64,000 bases of DNA, taken from the NCBI GenBank assembly GCA_002375695.1, contig DFMO01000011.1, forward strand, positions 124,001 to 188,000, written 5' to 3'. Below, piece after piece: positions 17,735 through 26,411 of this stretch. The notes under the pieces were generated by a model that was not told where the DNA came from, searched no databases, and saw only the letters and a program-made list of their open reading frames with translations. This stretch comes from Flavobacteriaceae bacterium UBA3591 (GTDB lineage: Bacteria > Bacteroidota > Bacteroidia > Flavobacteriales > Flavobacteriaceae). Made by a program: the position numbers and the translations under genes. Within the stretch, counting starts at the first letter, position 1; each line of letters opens with the position of its first letter.

Positions 17735-18432
17735 TAAGTAGGCTCATTTAACATGTCTAGAAAATCTACTGCAGTGGCTTCCATTTGGTGCACCACCTTA
17801 TCGGTTTTAACTACTAAATGGTTATAACCCATATATGCAATAATACCCACAATTAACCCGGCAACCGTGGTTGTCATTGCGGTATAAATACCTTCGGCAA
17901 GTGTCCCCATTTCGGCTTGCCCACTGCTAGTTGCCAATTGGTGAAAAGCCAAAACCATTCCTATAACTGTTCCTAAAAAACCAATCATAGGAGCCGCACC
18001 GGCTATGGTTGCCAAAACACTTACGTTTTTTTCAAGTTTATAAACTTCAAGTCGACCGGCGTTTTCAATGGCTGTATTTATATCTTCTAACGGACTCCCA
18101 ATTCGAGAAATTCCTTTTTCGGTAAGTTGTGAAACTGGCGTATTATTTTGTGCACATAGCACTTTTGCAGCTTGAATGTTGCCTTGCGCAACGTTGTCGC
18201 GAATTTGATTCATAAAATTGGCGTCCATTTTTGAAGCAGCTTTTATAGCAAATAAGCGTTCGAAGTAAATATAAACAGCCACAAACAGCAAAATAAAAAG
18301 CACTAAAATTATTATCTGCCCTGCAGTACCTCCGTTTAAAAGGAGGTCCATAATAGAGAGTGTTTTTTCTTCCGAAATAGGCTCAAGATCTTGCGTTACC
18401 TCGGCGGTATCTTGAATTAAATTATTTAACAT
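17734..18432 (-). CDS. exbB: MotA/TolQ/ExbB proton channel family protein
   Basis: 232-aa proton-channel subunit that works with ExbD and TonB. Three TM helices: about 35-58, then 130-155 within LATIAGAAPMIGFLGTVIGM, and 180-205 within GIYTAMTTTVAGLIVGIIAYMGYN. The two later helices carry the typical GxxAPxxGxxGTV and TT-AG-V patterns. The N-terminus has about 30 residues before the first helix. It overlaps exbD by one base and lies 48 bp after nhaD on the same strand. Confidence 0.92.
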   Translation of the reverse strand: MLNNLIQDTAEVTQDLEPISEEKTLSIMDLLLNGGTAGQIIILVLFILLFVAVYIYFERLFAIKAASKMDANFMNQIRDNVAQGNIQAAKVLCAQNNTPVSQLTEKGISRIGSPLEDINTAIENAGRLEVYKLEKNVSVLATIAGAAPMIGFLGTVIGMVLAFHQLATSSGQAEMGTLAEGIYTAMTTTVAGLIVGIIAYMGYNHLVVKTDKVVHQMEATAVDFLDMLNEPT

Positions 18433-18480
18433 AAAATAGGTTTTGTTTAATTGAATAACGATGTTAGTGATTAGAAATTG

Positions 18481-19863
18481 TTATACGTGGTGAAATAAGA
18501 CTCTTTCAATAAATAAGAAAACTCCTGCCCCCGCAATAAAGCCTATAAATGCAAGCCAAGTTATTTTCTTCAAATACCAAATAAAATCTATACGCTCCAT
18601 CCCCATAGCTGCAACTCCAGCGGCCGAGCCAATAATTAGCATACTACCCCCTGTACCTGCAGAATAAGCAATAAAGTGCCATAAAACCGAATCTATTGGC
18701 ATCTCGTACATACCCATACTTGCAGCAACCAGAGGCACATTATCAATTATTGCCGATGCTACTCCAAGCAAAATAACAACAACATCTTCATTTGGGATTA
18801 CAGATTGCATAACTTCGGCAAGATATCTAAGCGTACCAACCGGATCACCGTTTTTGGCCACGCCATATACCAAACTTTCGAGTCCACCAACTGCCATTAA
18901 AATTCCTAAAAAGAATAGAATACTCGAGATTTCTATACGTGCTAAAGCTTTATGTGCAGAATACAGATGTCTTCTCTCTCTCGTAAAATCTTCTTCGGGG
19001 TGAACGTATTCAGAAACGAGCCATACAACTCCTAAAGCCAGCATCATTCCCATATAAGGAGGCAAATGCGTTAAGGTTTTAAAAATAGGTACCGAAACAA
19101 TCATTCCTAACCCTAAAAAAAGCATTGTTCTACTACTAAGCAATTTTTCGTATTTGTTATCGGGAATTTCTTCTACTTCAACATTACCTTTAAAGGCTGG
19201 TAAATATGAAGCAATAAGAAATGGCAAAGCAAAGCACACAATTGATGGTATTACTACAAATTCAATTAAACCAGCAGCCGAAACTTTTTTGGCAATCCAC
19301 AACATAGTTGTAGTAACATCGCCAATAGGAGACCAAGCGCCACCTGCATTGGCAGCAATTACTGTCATTGCTGCAAACCAAATTCGGTCTTCGCGTTTGT
19401 AAATTAGCTTTCGCAATAATGTTATAAGCACAATAGTTGCTGTAAGATTATCTATAATTGCCGAGAGCACGAATGCTAGCCCCCCAATTATCCACAAAAG
19501 CTTTGTTTTACTTCTGGTTTTTACAGCCTCTTTTAATATTTCGAAACCACGATGGAGGTCTATTATTTCGACAATAGTCATAGCCCCAATTAGGAAAATA
19601 AGTATTTCTGCGGTTTTTCCTAAATGGTGCAATAGGGTATTTTCAAAACCCTCCATGGCTTGTTCACCGCCAGATAAAAAGTTAAACGCTTGATCTTCGG
19701 TGTTAATTACATCAAACCAGCCATGGGTAAACCCTATTGCTAAGCAAGCCCAAATAAGCGACGCCATTATGAGCGCTGGAACCGTTTTATCAAGTCTTAG
19801 GGGATGTTCGAGAGTGATAGATAAATATCCTATTACAAATATTAAAATAATAATTGATTCCAT
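18481..19863 (-). CDS. nhaD: Na+/H+ antiporter NhaD
   Basis: Integral membrane antiporter of the ion-transporter superfamily, 460 aa with about 11-12 hydrophobic helices. Family sequences seen are SITLEHPLRLDKTVPALIMA at the N-terminus, HHLGKTAEILIFLIGAMTIVE, IDNLTATIVL in the first half and IDNVPLVAASMGMY in the second (the paired re-entrant motifs carrying Asp-Asn), and GTGGSMLIIGSAAGVAAMG. It expels Na+ in exchange for H+, fitting a marine or halotolerant relative (inference). It lies 19 bp after the glutamate-type dehydrogenase and 48 bp before exbB, so one transcript is likely. Confidence 0.92.
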   Translation of the reverse strand: MESIIILIFVIGYLSITLEHPLRLDKTVPALIMASLIWACLAIGFTHGWFDVINTEDQAFNFLSGGEQAMEGFENTLLHHLGKTAEILIFLIGAMTIVEIIDLHRGFEILKEAVKTRSKTKLLWIIGGLAFVLSAIIDNLTATIVLITLLRKLIYKREDRIWFAAMTVIAANAGGAWSPIGDVTTTMLWIAKKVSAAGLIEFVVIPSIVCFALPFLIASYLPAFKGNVEVEEIPDNKYEKLLSSRTMLFLGLGMIVSVPIFKTLTHLPPYMGMMLALGVVWLVSEYVHPEEDFTRERRHLYSAHKALARIEISSILFFLGILMAVGGLESLVYGVAKNGDPVGTLRYLAEVMQSVIPNEDVVVILLGVASAIIDNVPLVAASMGMYEMPIDSVLWHFIAYSAGTGGSMLIIGSAAGVAAMGMERIDFIWYLKKITWLAFIGFIAGAGVFLFIERVLFHHV

Positions 19864-19882
19864 AACGGCGCTAAGTTAGGTG

Positions 19883-21109
19883 CTATAAGAGTTGTTTTAA
19901 AGCAATCTCAAAAGCTGTTTTGCTGATGTTAGTTTTGGTACTATTGTTATTAAAAGTATTTTGAATTGCATTTTTAATGGTAATAGAAGTGTCATTAAAA
20001 ATAGCTTCGTCGGTCATTTGTACTTTGCGCTCCATAAAATATGCAAACACACGCGCCATACCACAATTACTAATAAAATCGGGGATTAGGCTTACGCGTT
20101 CGTCTGTGAATTCCATAATAGGGCCAAAGAAAATTTCTTTATCGGCAAAGGGTACGTTTGCTCCACAACTTATTACTTCCAAACCGCTTTCAATCATATT
20201 TGAAACCTGTTCTTTTGTTACCAATCTCGAAGCTGCACATGGCGCAAAAATTTCGGCATTTAGCTTCCAAATTTTTTCATTGATTTCATTAAAAGGAATC
20301 ATATTTTCGGCAACAAGTGTGTTTCCGTCTTTATTTAAAAACAGTTGTTTTATTTCGTCAAAAGTGAATCCTTCTTCGTTAATTACACCACCATCACGAT
20401 CTATAATTCCAACAATCTTAGCGCCCATTTGCGACAAGTAATAAGCCGCTGCCGAACCTACATTACCAAAACCTTGTACAATGGCTTTTTTTCCTTTTAC
20501 ACTTCCGCCATAAATATCATAGTAATGTTTAACTGCTTCGGCAACACCAAAACCAGTAACCATATCGGCCACTTTATAGCTTCGTGTTACATCTGGCGAA
20601 TATTCTGAACTTTCTAAAGCCTTAATTACGCCGTGGCGCAACTGGCCAATTCTATTAATTTTATCTGCTTCGGTAGGTAAAAAATGCCCGTTAAAAACAC
20701 CTTCTTGCGGATGCCAAATACCACATTGCTCGGTAAACGGTATTACTTCGTGAATTTCATCAACATTCATATCGCCACCGGTACCGTAATACCCTTTTAA
20801 CAAAGGCGAAACAGCCTTAAACCATCTTTCTAAAACTCCTTTTTTGCGAGGATCGGAAGGGTCGAAGTTAATTCCAGATTTTGCACCGCCAATTGCAGGT
20901 CCAGATACAGAGAATTTCACCTCCATTGTCTTTGCTAGCGAAAGCACTTCGTTCATGTCAAGCCCTTTGCGCATTCGAGTACCACCGCCCGCAGCGCCGC
21001 CTCGTAGCGAGTTGATAACTGTCCAGCCTTCGGCCTCGGTTTCAGAGTCTTTCCAATGAAAAACAATTTCTGGTTCTTTTTCTTCGTATTTTTTAAGTAA
21101 TTCTTTCAT
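19883..21109 (-). CDS. Glu/Leu/Phe/Val family amino-acid dehydrogenase
   Basis: 408-aa oxidative deaminase of the glutamate dehydrogenase superfamily. The N-terminal domain shows GGAAGGGTRMR, EVKFSVSGPAIGGAKSGI with the substrate-site Lys, and KGYYGTGGDMNVDE with the catalytic Asp. The C-terminal Rossmann domain starts VQGFGNVGSAAAYYLSQMGA. It most resembles the Glu-dehydrogenase-like branch found in Bacteroidota; glutamate versus branched-chain amino acid preference cannot be decided by eye. It is followed closely by nhaD on the same strand. A TATATTTG box (21198-21191) lies about 80 bp upstream. Confidence 0.87.
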   Translation of the reverse strand: MKELLKKYEEKEPEIVFHWKDSETEAEGWTVINSLRGGAAGGGTRMRKGLDMNEVLSLAKTMEVKFSVSGPAIGGAKSGINFDPSDPRKKGVLERWFKAVSPLLKGYYGTGGDMNVDEIHEVIPFTEQCGIWHPQEGVFNGHFLPTEADKINRIGQLRHGVIKALESSEYSPDVTRSYKVADMVTGFGVAEAVKHYYDIYGGSVKGKKAIVQGFGNVGSAAAYYLSQMGAKIVGIIDRDGGVINEEGFTFDEIKQLFLNKDGNTLVAENMIPFNEINEKIWKLNAEIFAPCAASRLVTKEQVSNMIESGLEVISCGANVPFADKEIFFGPIMEFTDERVSLIPDFISNCGMARVFAYFMERKVQMTDEAIFNDTSITIKNAIQNTFNNNSTKTNISKTAFEIALKQLL

Positions 21110-21237
21110 TATAAATGGGGTGTTAAATCTTTAAATTGAAATTGTACTAATGCGGTATTCATTCACGAAATCGCATTCACAAAAACCTCGACAAATATAA
21201 AAACTTAAAAGAGGTATAATTTTATTTTCCTTAAAAT

Positions 21238-22335
21238 TTACGGGATAAATATTTCGCCACTTGAATGATCCTTTAAAGCTCCCGTAACACCCGCCAAACA
21301 GTTAATTTCATCACGTAATTTTAGCACTCCTAACAAACCAAAAATTAGAGCTTCTTTATATTCTACAATTTTGGGCGAAGGGATGTTTACCTTAACCGCA
21401 GCCAAATGCATTAATCTTTCAATTAAAAATGTATTATATGCGCCACCGCCTGTAATTAATATAGAATCTCCTCCTTTAAATTGATTTGTTAACTGCACGG
21501 CAATATGCTCTGTATAGGTTCGTAAAACATCCTGTGGCAAAAGGTTTGACGCATTTAACAAAGGGAAAACTTCTTTTTTAACCCATTCTAAACCTAAAGA
21601 TTTCGGGGGTTTTTCCCTATAATATGGTAGCATATTTAACTTTTGAAGCAATGCCTTATCTACGCGCCCAGACGCTGCAATTTTTCCGCCCTCGTCAAAA
21701 TTAAAGCCTAATTTTTCGGCATACTTGTTTAAAACAATGTTTACTGGGCAGATATCAAAGGCGATTCTTTTATCATTTTTTTTGAACGAACAATTGGCAA
21801 AGCCACCTAAGTTTAAACAGAAATTAAAATCAGAAAAAAGAAGTTTGTCACCAATGGGCACTAAGGGAGCTCCTTGTCCGCCCAACTTTACATCCTGCAC
21901 CCTAAAATTGCAAACTACGCGTTGGTTTAACAATCTTGCCAATTGAGGCAAGTTGCCAATTTGATAGGTTAATCCTCTTTCGGGTTGATGCAAAATAGTA
22001 TGGCCGTGACTACACACCGCATCAATATTTTTTACATTGTGTTTTTGAATAAATTTTAAAATTACCTCGGCAAGCAATTTGGTATAACTAATATCTAATT
22101 GCTTGAGGTTTTCTTCGGAAAAATTTATTGCATTTTGCAACTTGTCTTTCCAAGACCAAGTATATTGAATTGTTTCGGCAGCGCATATATCAAACTTCCA
22201 AGTATCATTATGTGTATTGTGGTTACTAGCATTTTCAGGCTTTGAAGAAACCGATAAATTAATTTCTGCTACATCTATTCCATCGAGCGATGTACCGCTC
22301 ATAACCCCAATTATATGGTAGTTTCTTGTATTCAA
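21238..22335 (-). CDS. anmK: Anhydro-N-acetylmuramic acid kinase
   Basis: Phosphorylates and opens 1,6-anhydro-MurNAc to MurNAc-6-phosphate in peptidoglycan recycling. 365 aa, the usual size. It has the N-terminal ATPase motif GVMSGTSLDGIDV, CSHGHTILHQPERGLTYQIGN, VCNFRVQDVKLGGQGAPLVPIGD, LNLGGFANCS, and ITGGGAYNTFLIERL near the end. The start is a TTG at 22335 (MNTRNYHIIGVMSGTS); no ATG fits the conserved N-terminus. A TATCTTTA box is close upstream. It is the first gene of the minus-strand run down to folC. Confidence 0.93.
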   Translation of the reverse strand: MNTRNYHIIGVMSGTSLDGIDVAEINLSVSSKPENASNHNTHNDTWKFDICAAETIQYTWSWKDKLQNAINFSEENLKQLDISYTKLLAEVILKFIQKHNVKNIDAVCSHGHTILHQPERGLTYQIGNLPQLARLLNQRVVCNFRVQDVKLGGQGAPLVPIGDKLLFSDFNFCLNLGGFANCSFKKNDKRIAFDICPVNIVLNKYAEKLGFNFDEGGKIAASGRVDKALLQKLNMLPYYREKPPKSLGLEWVKKEVFPLLNASNLLPQDVLRTYTEHIAVQLTNQFKGGDSILITGGGAYNTFLIERLMHLAAVKVNIPSPKIVEYKEALIFGLLGVLKLRDEINCLAGVTGALKDHSSGEIFIP

Positions 22336-22490
22336 TTGAAAGAGGTAAATTAAGCTTTAAAGATACTTTGATAGTAATTAATAGCGTGAAAAATTCGTTT
22401 ATTTTTATTAAAACAACCCTTTTTATACTTTAAATCATTAGTACTGTGGCAAACTAAGAATTGTTTATTTCAGAATTTACTTTTTATAAG

Positions 22491-22498
22491 TACCTTTG
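22491..22498 (+). promoter_or_regulatory. Candidate -7 box of the acyl-CoA dehydrogenase gene
   Basis: TACCTTTG matches TAnnTTTG exactly, about 40 nt upstream of the ATG at 22538. The nearest upstream TTG (22461) is too far for the usual -33 spacing. Confidence 0.35.
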
Positions 22499-22537
22499 CA
22501 TTTCTTTTAAAAACACAATTTTACATATATAAAGCCT

Positions 22538-23680
22538 ATGGATTTCAGTCTATCCGAAGAACATTTAATGATTCGCGACGCGGCTCGCGATTTTGCACGT
22601 ACCGAATTACTACCGGGCGTAATTGAAAGAGATAACCTCCAAAAATTCCCTACCGAACAAGTTAAAAAAATGGGCGAGCTCGGTTTTTTAGGAATGATGG
22701 TAGACCCAAAGTACGGCGGTGGCGGTATGGATACCATAAGCTACGTATTGGTAATGGAAGAGTTAAGTAAAGTTGACGCTTCTTGTTCAGTAATAGTTTC
22801 GGTGAATAATTCATTGGTTTGTTATGGTCTTGAAGCTTACGGCAGCGAAGACCAAAAACAAAAATACCTTACCAAATTGGCAACTGGCGAAAAACTTGGC
22901 GCCTTCTGTTTAAGTGAGCCAGAAGCTGGTAGTGACGCTACTTCACAAAAAACTACGGCTATCGATAAAGGTGACCACTATATTTTAAACGGTACTAAAA
23001 ACTGGATTACTAACGGTGGCACAGCAGACTATTACTTGGTAATTGCCCAAACCGATAAAGAAAAAAAACACAAAGGAATTAACGCTTTTATCGTTGAAAA
23101 AGGTTGGGATGGTTTTGAAATTGGCCCAAAAGAAGACAAACTCGGAATTCGCGGTAGCGATACCCACTCGTTAATATTTAACGACGTAAAAGTTCCAAAA
23201 GAAAACCGAATTGGTGAAGACGGATTTGGTTTTAAGTTTGCAATGAAAACCCTTGCTGGTGGACGTATAGGAATTGCCGCACAAGCTTTAGGAATTGCTG
23301 CTGGCGCTTACGATCTTGCTCGCGAATACTCCAAAGTGCGCAAGGCATTTGGCACCGAAATTTCAAACCACCAAGCTATTGCTTTTAAATTGGCCGATAT
23401 GCACACCACTATCGAGGCTGCTCGTCATTTGGTAATGAAAGCGGCGTGGGATAAAGACCAAGGCAACAATTATGATATGAGCGGCGCTATGGCAAAATTA
23501 TACGCTAGCCAAGTAGCAATGGACGTCTCGGTTGAAGCGGTTCAAGTACACGGGGGTAATGGTTTTGTAAAAGAATACCACGTAGAACGCTTAATGCGCG
23601 ATGCAAAAATTACACAGATTTATGAAGGAACTTCCGAAATACAAAAAATTGTAATTTCTCGAGGTCTTTTAAGAGATTAA
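22538..23680 (+). CDS. Acyl-CoA dehydrogenase
   Basis: FAD-dependent alpha,beta-dehydrogenation of acyl-CoA, passing electrons to ETF (etfBA lie at 43.6-45.4 kb). 380 aa, full length for a short/branched-chain type. It shows FCLSEPEAGSDA (FAD contact), NGTKNWITNGG, LGIRGSDTHSLIFNDV, the AFG segment of VRKAFGTEISNHQ, VQVHGGNGFVKEYHVERLMRDAKI, and the catalytic Glu in IYEGTSEIQK near the C-terminus. The substrate chain type cannot be fixed. Monocistronic, flanked by a promoter box upstream and a terminator downstream. Confidence 0.93.
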   Translation: MDFSLSEEHLMIRDAARDFARTELLPGVIERDNLQKFPTEQVKKMGELGFLGMMVDPKYGGGGMDTISYVLVMEELSKVDASCSVIVSVNNSLVCYGLEAYGSEDQKQKYLTKLATGEKLGAFCLSEPEAGSDATSQKTTAIDKGDHYILNGTKNWITNGGTADYYLVIAQTDKEKKHKGINAFIVEKGWDGFEIGPKEDKLGIRGSDTHSLIFNDVKVPKENRIGEDGFGFKFAMKTLAGGRIGIAAQALGIAAGAYDLAREYSKVRKAFGTEISNHQAIAFKLADMHTTIEAARHLVMKAAWDKDQGNNYDMSGAMAKLYASQVAMDVSVEAVQVHGGNGFVKEYHVERLMRDAKITQIYEGTSEIQKIVISRGLLRD

Positions 23681-23708
23681 TAAAGCAATAACGTTAAGTT
23701 ATTATACG

Positions 23709-23736
23709 AAAACCCGTCTTTATGGCGGGTTTTTTT
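23709..23736. terminator. Bidirectional terminator between acyl-CoA dehydrogenase and porin genes
   Basis: Stem AAAACCCG/CGGGTTTT around 23709-23733 (extended by TC/GG with one wobble), followed by a T run to 23736. It overlaps the stop codon of the convergent porin gene and serves at least the plus-strand gene. Confidence 0.65.
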
Positions 23737-25615
23737 ATAAGAAGAAATTCCAAACTAAACCAAACCGCAGCGTAGCATCTTTGTAGGGATATCCGGGAGC
23801 CGAAAAATGGTCGCTCTTGCCACCAAAGAGGGTGGCTAAATTTTCATAAATAAAAAAGATACGTGTTTGCCTAATTTTTGAACTTAAAAACACATCTAAT
23901 AACGGAAAGCCTCCCAATTCTTGATTGTTTTGAACATAAAATTCGGCAAGGACTGGGTCGTATGCATTCATATTGTATTTGGAAAAGTATCGAAACGTAA
24001 AACCCGTTTGTAAAAAGAGTGCTTTCTTAAAAAAATGATCTTCAAAATAAAGAGTGTTCCGCGTAATTATTTGTGGCACATTTAAAACATTTTCACCACT
24101 TAAAAGCTGTTGGTACATCAATGTATTTTTTAACCCAAACTTGCGGTATTTAAAATCTTTTTCGGCTTTTATTTTTAAATAATCTACTCGCTCGTTTGCT
24201 TGTAATGGCGATGGAGTACTATCGTTTTCTTTAATACCGAAATAGGCGTAATCATCAATTCCGGTATAACTAATTGATGCATTCCCAAAATTTTTGGTGT
24301 TAATCTCAAACTTTAATTCTTGCGTTTTAACATTGTTTAAATTGGTTTTCCAATTGTAATTTTGATAATCACTTTGGTATAATAAAAAATTAAAATTTGG
24401 CGCAACAGAATGTACTGTTATAGATGCTTTAGCATTGTAATTATCGTTTAAATTGTAGCCTGCGGCTGCCTGCAAATAATTACCTTCAAAATCGCCAGTA
24501 ACATTAATTGCACCTTTCCCAGAGAGCTGAAACCCGCGATATTCCTTTATATAACTCGCACCAGCTTCTACTATGCTGCCTTTAATCCTGTTCGGTATTC
24601 TACCTTCATCCAATACCAAAACCGAATTGTACCCGTAGTTAAAATTGTTATATCCAGTCCAAGCTGTAATTTTTCCTATTAGCGAATTATCAAAAGTAGC
24701 ATAGCCTTGTACATTAAAATCTTCGAGTTTGGTTTTAGTAAACAAATCTGCCGATTCATACGAAGGGCCAAACCCTTTAAAGGGCGAAGTTTGGTTGTAC
24801 CTAAAAAACTTATCCTCGTAGCTTATAACATTCCCAATTTTTAAAATTGAATATGCCAAACTATCGCGTTTTCCAATTAATTCGTAATAATGATCGCCGT
24901 AAAATCGTAATCCTTCGAGCTTATTTTCGGCATTTTCAAAATTTACGTCTAGTCTTCCGCGGTCGGTAAATTCGGGGTCGTTATTAATAAAAAGTTGGAG
25001 AGAATTATCTGTTAAGCCGCCGTTTTCTTCATTTAAAATATCCTGTGCCGCAACATGCGCTCGGGCAACATACCTCTTGTTTTTTGTGTGGTAGTTTGAA
25101 GTAAATAAAAAATTTCCCGTACTCGTTAAAATATGCTGGTAGTTTCCTAGCGAACGAACCCCTTTGTAAGCTACCGAAAAATTAAACTGTGGCGAGGTGT
25201 TTACCGTAAAAAACGCATCTAATTGCTGCCCCTGCGAATACGCAGTTTTAAAATACAACTCGGTGAGCGGTGTAGGCACATTGTAGTAGCTTACATCGCT
25301 AATTTCTTTGTAATTAAAATGATGCGATTGCGCTACAAATTGCGGCTTTAAATTGAGTCTATCAAACGAGTAGGCCAGCGAATTATACGTTTGCCCTACA
25401 TTTGAAAATTGCAATAATTCAAAATTATCGCTACGTAAATAATTAAACTTATATTTTTTTTCGATTGAAAGCGTAGTATCTACATAAGTGGTATCGCGCG
25501 CAGCCGAAATAATTTTATAATAATCAATGGGCGGTTTTTCTTGTTTTGAAGGCGATTGAGAAAACACAGTTGCCGTAATGCAACAAATAAAAAGTAGTAA
25601 AAGTGTTTTTTTCAT
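23735..25615 (-). CDS. Putative porin (Porin_10-like outer-membrane barrel)
   Basis: 626-aa predicted outer-membrane beta-barrel. It has a cleavable signal peptide (about 1-19, MKKTLLLLFICCITATVFS) and then a long series of alternating aromatic strands (FNLRSDN-type, YHTKNKRYVARAHVAA, TLYFEDHFFKKALFLQTGFTFRYFSKY) ending RFGLVWNFFL with a terminal Phe-Leu. This matches the flavobacterial putative porin family (PF14121). The transported solute is unknown. A TACCTTTG box lies about 20 nt upstream of the start. It is divergent from rnhB. Confidence 0.78.
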   Translation of the reverse strand: MKKTLLLLFICCITATVFSQSPSKQEKPPIDYYKIISAARDTTYVDTTLSIEKKYKFNYLRSDNFELLQFSNVGQTYNSLAYSFDRLNLKPQFVAQSHHFNYKEISDVSYYNVPTPLTELYFKTAYSQGQQLDAFFTVNTSPQFNFSVAYKGVRSLGNYQHILTSTGNFLFTSNYHTKNKRYVARAHVAAQDILNEENGGLTDNSLQLFINNDPEFTDRGRLDVNFENAENKLEGLRFYGDHYYELIGKRDSLAYSILKIGNVISYEDKFFRYNQTSPFKGFGPSYESADLFTKTKLEDFNVQGYATFDNSLIGKITAWTGYNNFNYGYNSVLVLDEGRIPNRIKGSIVEAGASYIKEYRGFQLSGKGAINVTGDFEGNYLQAAAGYNLNDNYNAKASITVHSVAPNFNFLLYQSDYQNYNWKTNLNNVKTQELKFEINTKNFGNASISYTGIDDYAYFGIKENDSTPSPLQANERVDYLKIKAEKDFKYRKFGLKNTLMYQQLLSGENVLNVPQIITRNTLYFEDHFFKKALFLQTGFTFRYFSKYNMNAYDPVLAEFYVQNNQELGGFPLLDVFLSSKIRQTRIFFIYENLATLFGGKSDHFSAPGYPYKDATLRFGLVWNFFL

Positions 25616-25634
25616 CCCGGGAAAAACTTTCTTG

Positions 25635-25642
25635 CAAAGGTA
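25635..25642 (-). promoter_or_regulatory. Candidate -7 box of the porin gene
   Basis: TACCTTTG on the minus strand (25642-25635) is an exact TAnnTTTG match about 20 nt upstream of the ATG at 25615. No -33 TTG at proper spacing. Confidence 0.3.
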
Positions 25643-25724
25643 TATTTTTTTTAGCTGAATGATAGCTTGCTATTATAGGTAATTGCGTTCAAATAAAGCT
25701 TCAGAAACTGTAAGTAAATCTTTT

Positions 25725-25732
25725 TACCTTTG
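25725..25732 (+). promoter_or_regulatory. Candidate -7 box of rnhB with almost no leader
   Basis: TACCTTTG is an exact TAnnTTTG match ending 4 nt before the rnhB ATG at 25737, which would put the transcript start at about the A of ATG. No clear -33 TTG. Confidence 0.35.
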
Positions 25733-25736
25733 GCGC

Positions 25737-26336
25737 ATGCTTCAGCTTAAAATAAATCAAAATCTTTTAGAATGCGGCACAGACGAGGCGGGTCGTGGCT
25801 GCTTAGCAGGTCCCGTTACCGCTGCAGCAGTTATTCTACCCAACAATTTTACGCATCCTTTTTTAACCGATAGCAAACAACTTTCGGCAAAAAAACGCAG
25901 CGAGCTAAAAACTGTAATTGAGCAAGAAGCTATTTGTTATAAAGTGGTACACGTCATGATGGACGAAATTGACAAAATAAATATTTTAAATGCCTCAATT
26001 TTAGGAATGCACCGTGCTATTGACGGTCTTTCATCCACGCCTCAATTTATCGCTATTGACGGCAACAGGTTTAAACCTTTTGGAGACACTCCGTATAAAT
26101 GTGTAGTAAAAGGCGACAGCAAATATTTACATATTGCAGCGGCCTCAATTTTGGCCAAAACATATCGCGATGAATATATGACTCAATTGCACGAAAAATT
26201 TCCGCACTACCAATGGCATAAAAACAAGGGATACCCAACAAAGGCCCATCGTGAAGCCATTAAAAAATACGGCCCTACGGCATATCACCGCCAAAGTTTT
26301 AGTTTGCTGCCTAAACAATTAAAGTTAAATGTGTAG
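25737..26336 (+). CDS. rnhB: Ribonuclease HII
   Basis: Removes ribonucleotides from DNA and RNA primers in RNA/DNA hybrids. 199 aa from the ATG at 25737. Upstream codons are open to a TTG at 25683 but do not resemble the family. Active-site acidic residues are visible: ECGTDEAGRGCLAGPV (Asp-Glu pair), LTDSKQLSAKKR, FIAIDGNRFKP and KGDSKYLHIAAASILAKTYRD. The C-terminal HYQWHKNKGYPTKAHREA is typical. A -7 box lies just ahead of the ATG. The next gene, an unknown lipoprotein, follows after 75 bp. Confidence 0.94.
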   Translation: MLQLKINQNLLECGTDEAGRGCLAGPVTAAAVILPNNFTHPFLTDSKQLSAKKRSELKTVIEQEAICYKVVHVMMDEIDKINILNASILGMHRAIDGLSSTPQFIAIDGNRFKPFGDTPYKCVVKGDSKYLHIAAASILAKTYRDEYMTQLHEKFPHYQWHKNKGYPTKAHREAIKKYGPTAYHRQSFSLLPKQLKLNV

Positions 26337-26411
26337 CCCCAAATAATTTACTTTTTGAAAACATTTTAAACTTTGCATTGAAGCATCATTAATCCTTTCT
26401 ATTTTTGTTTT

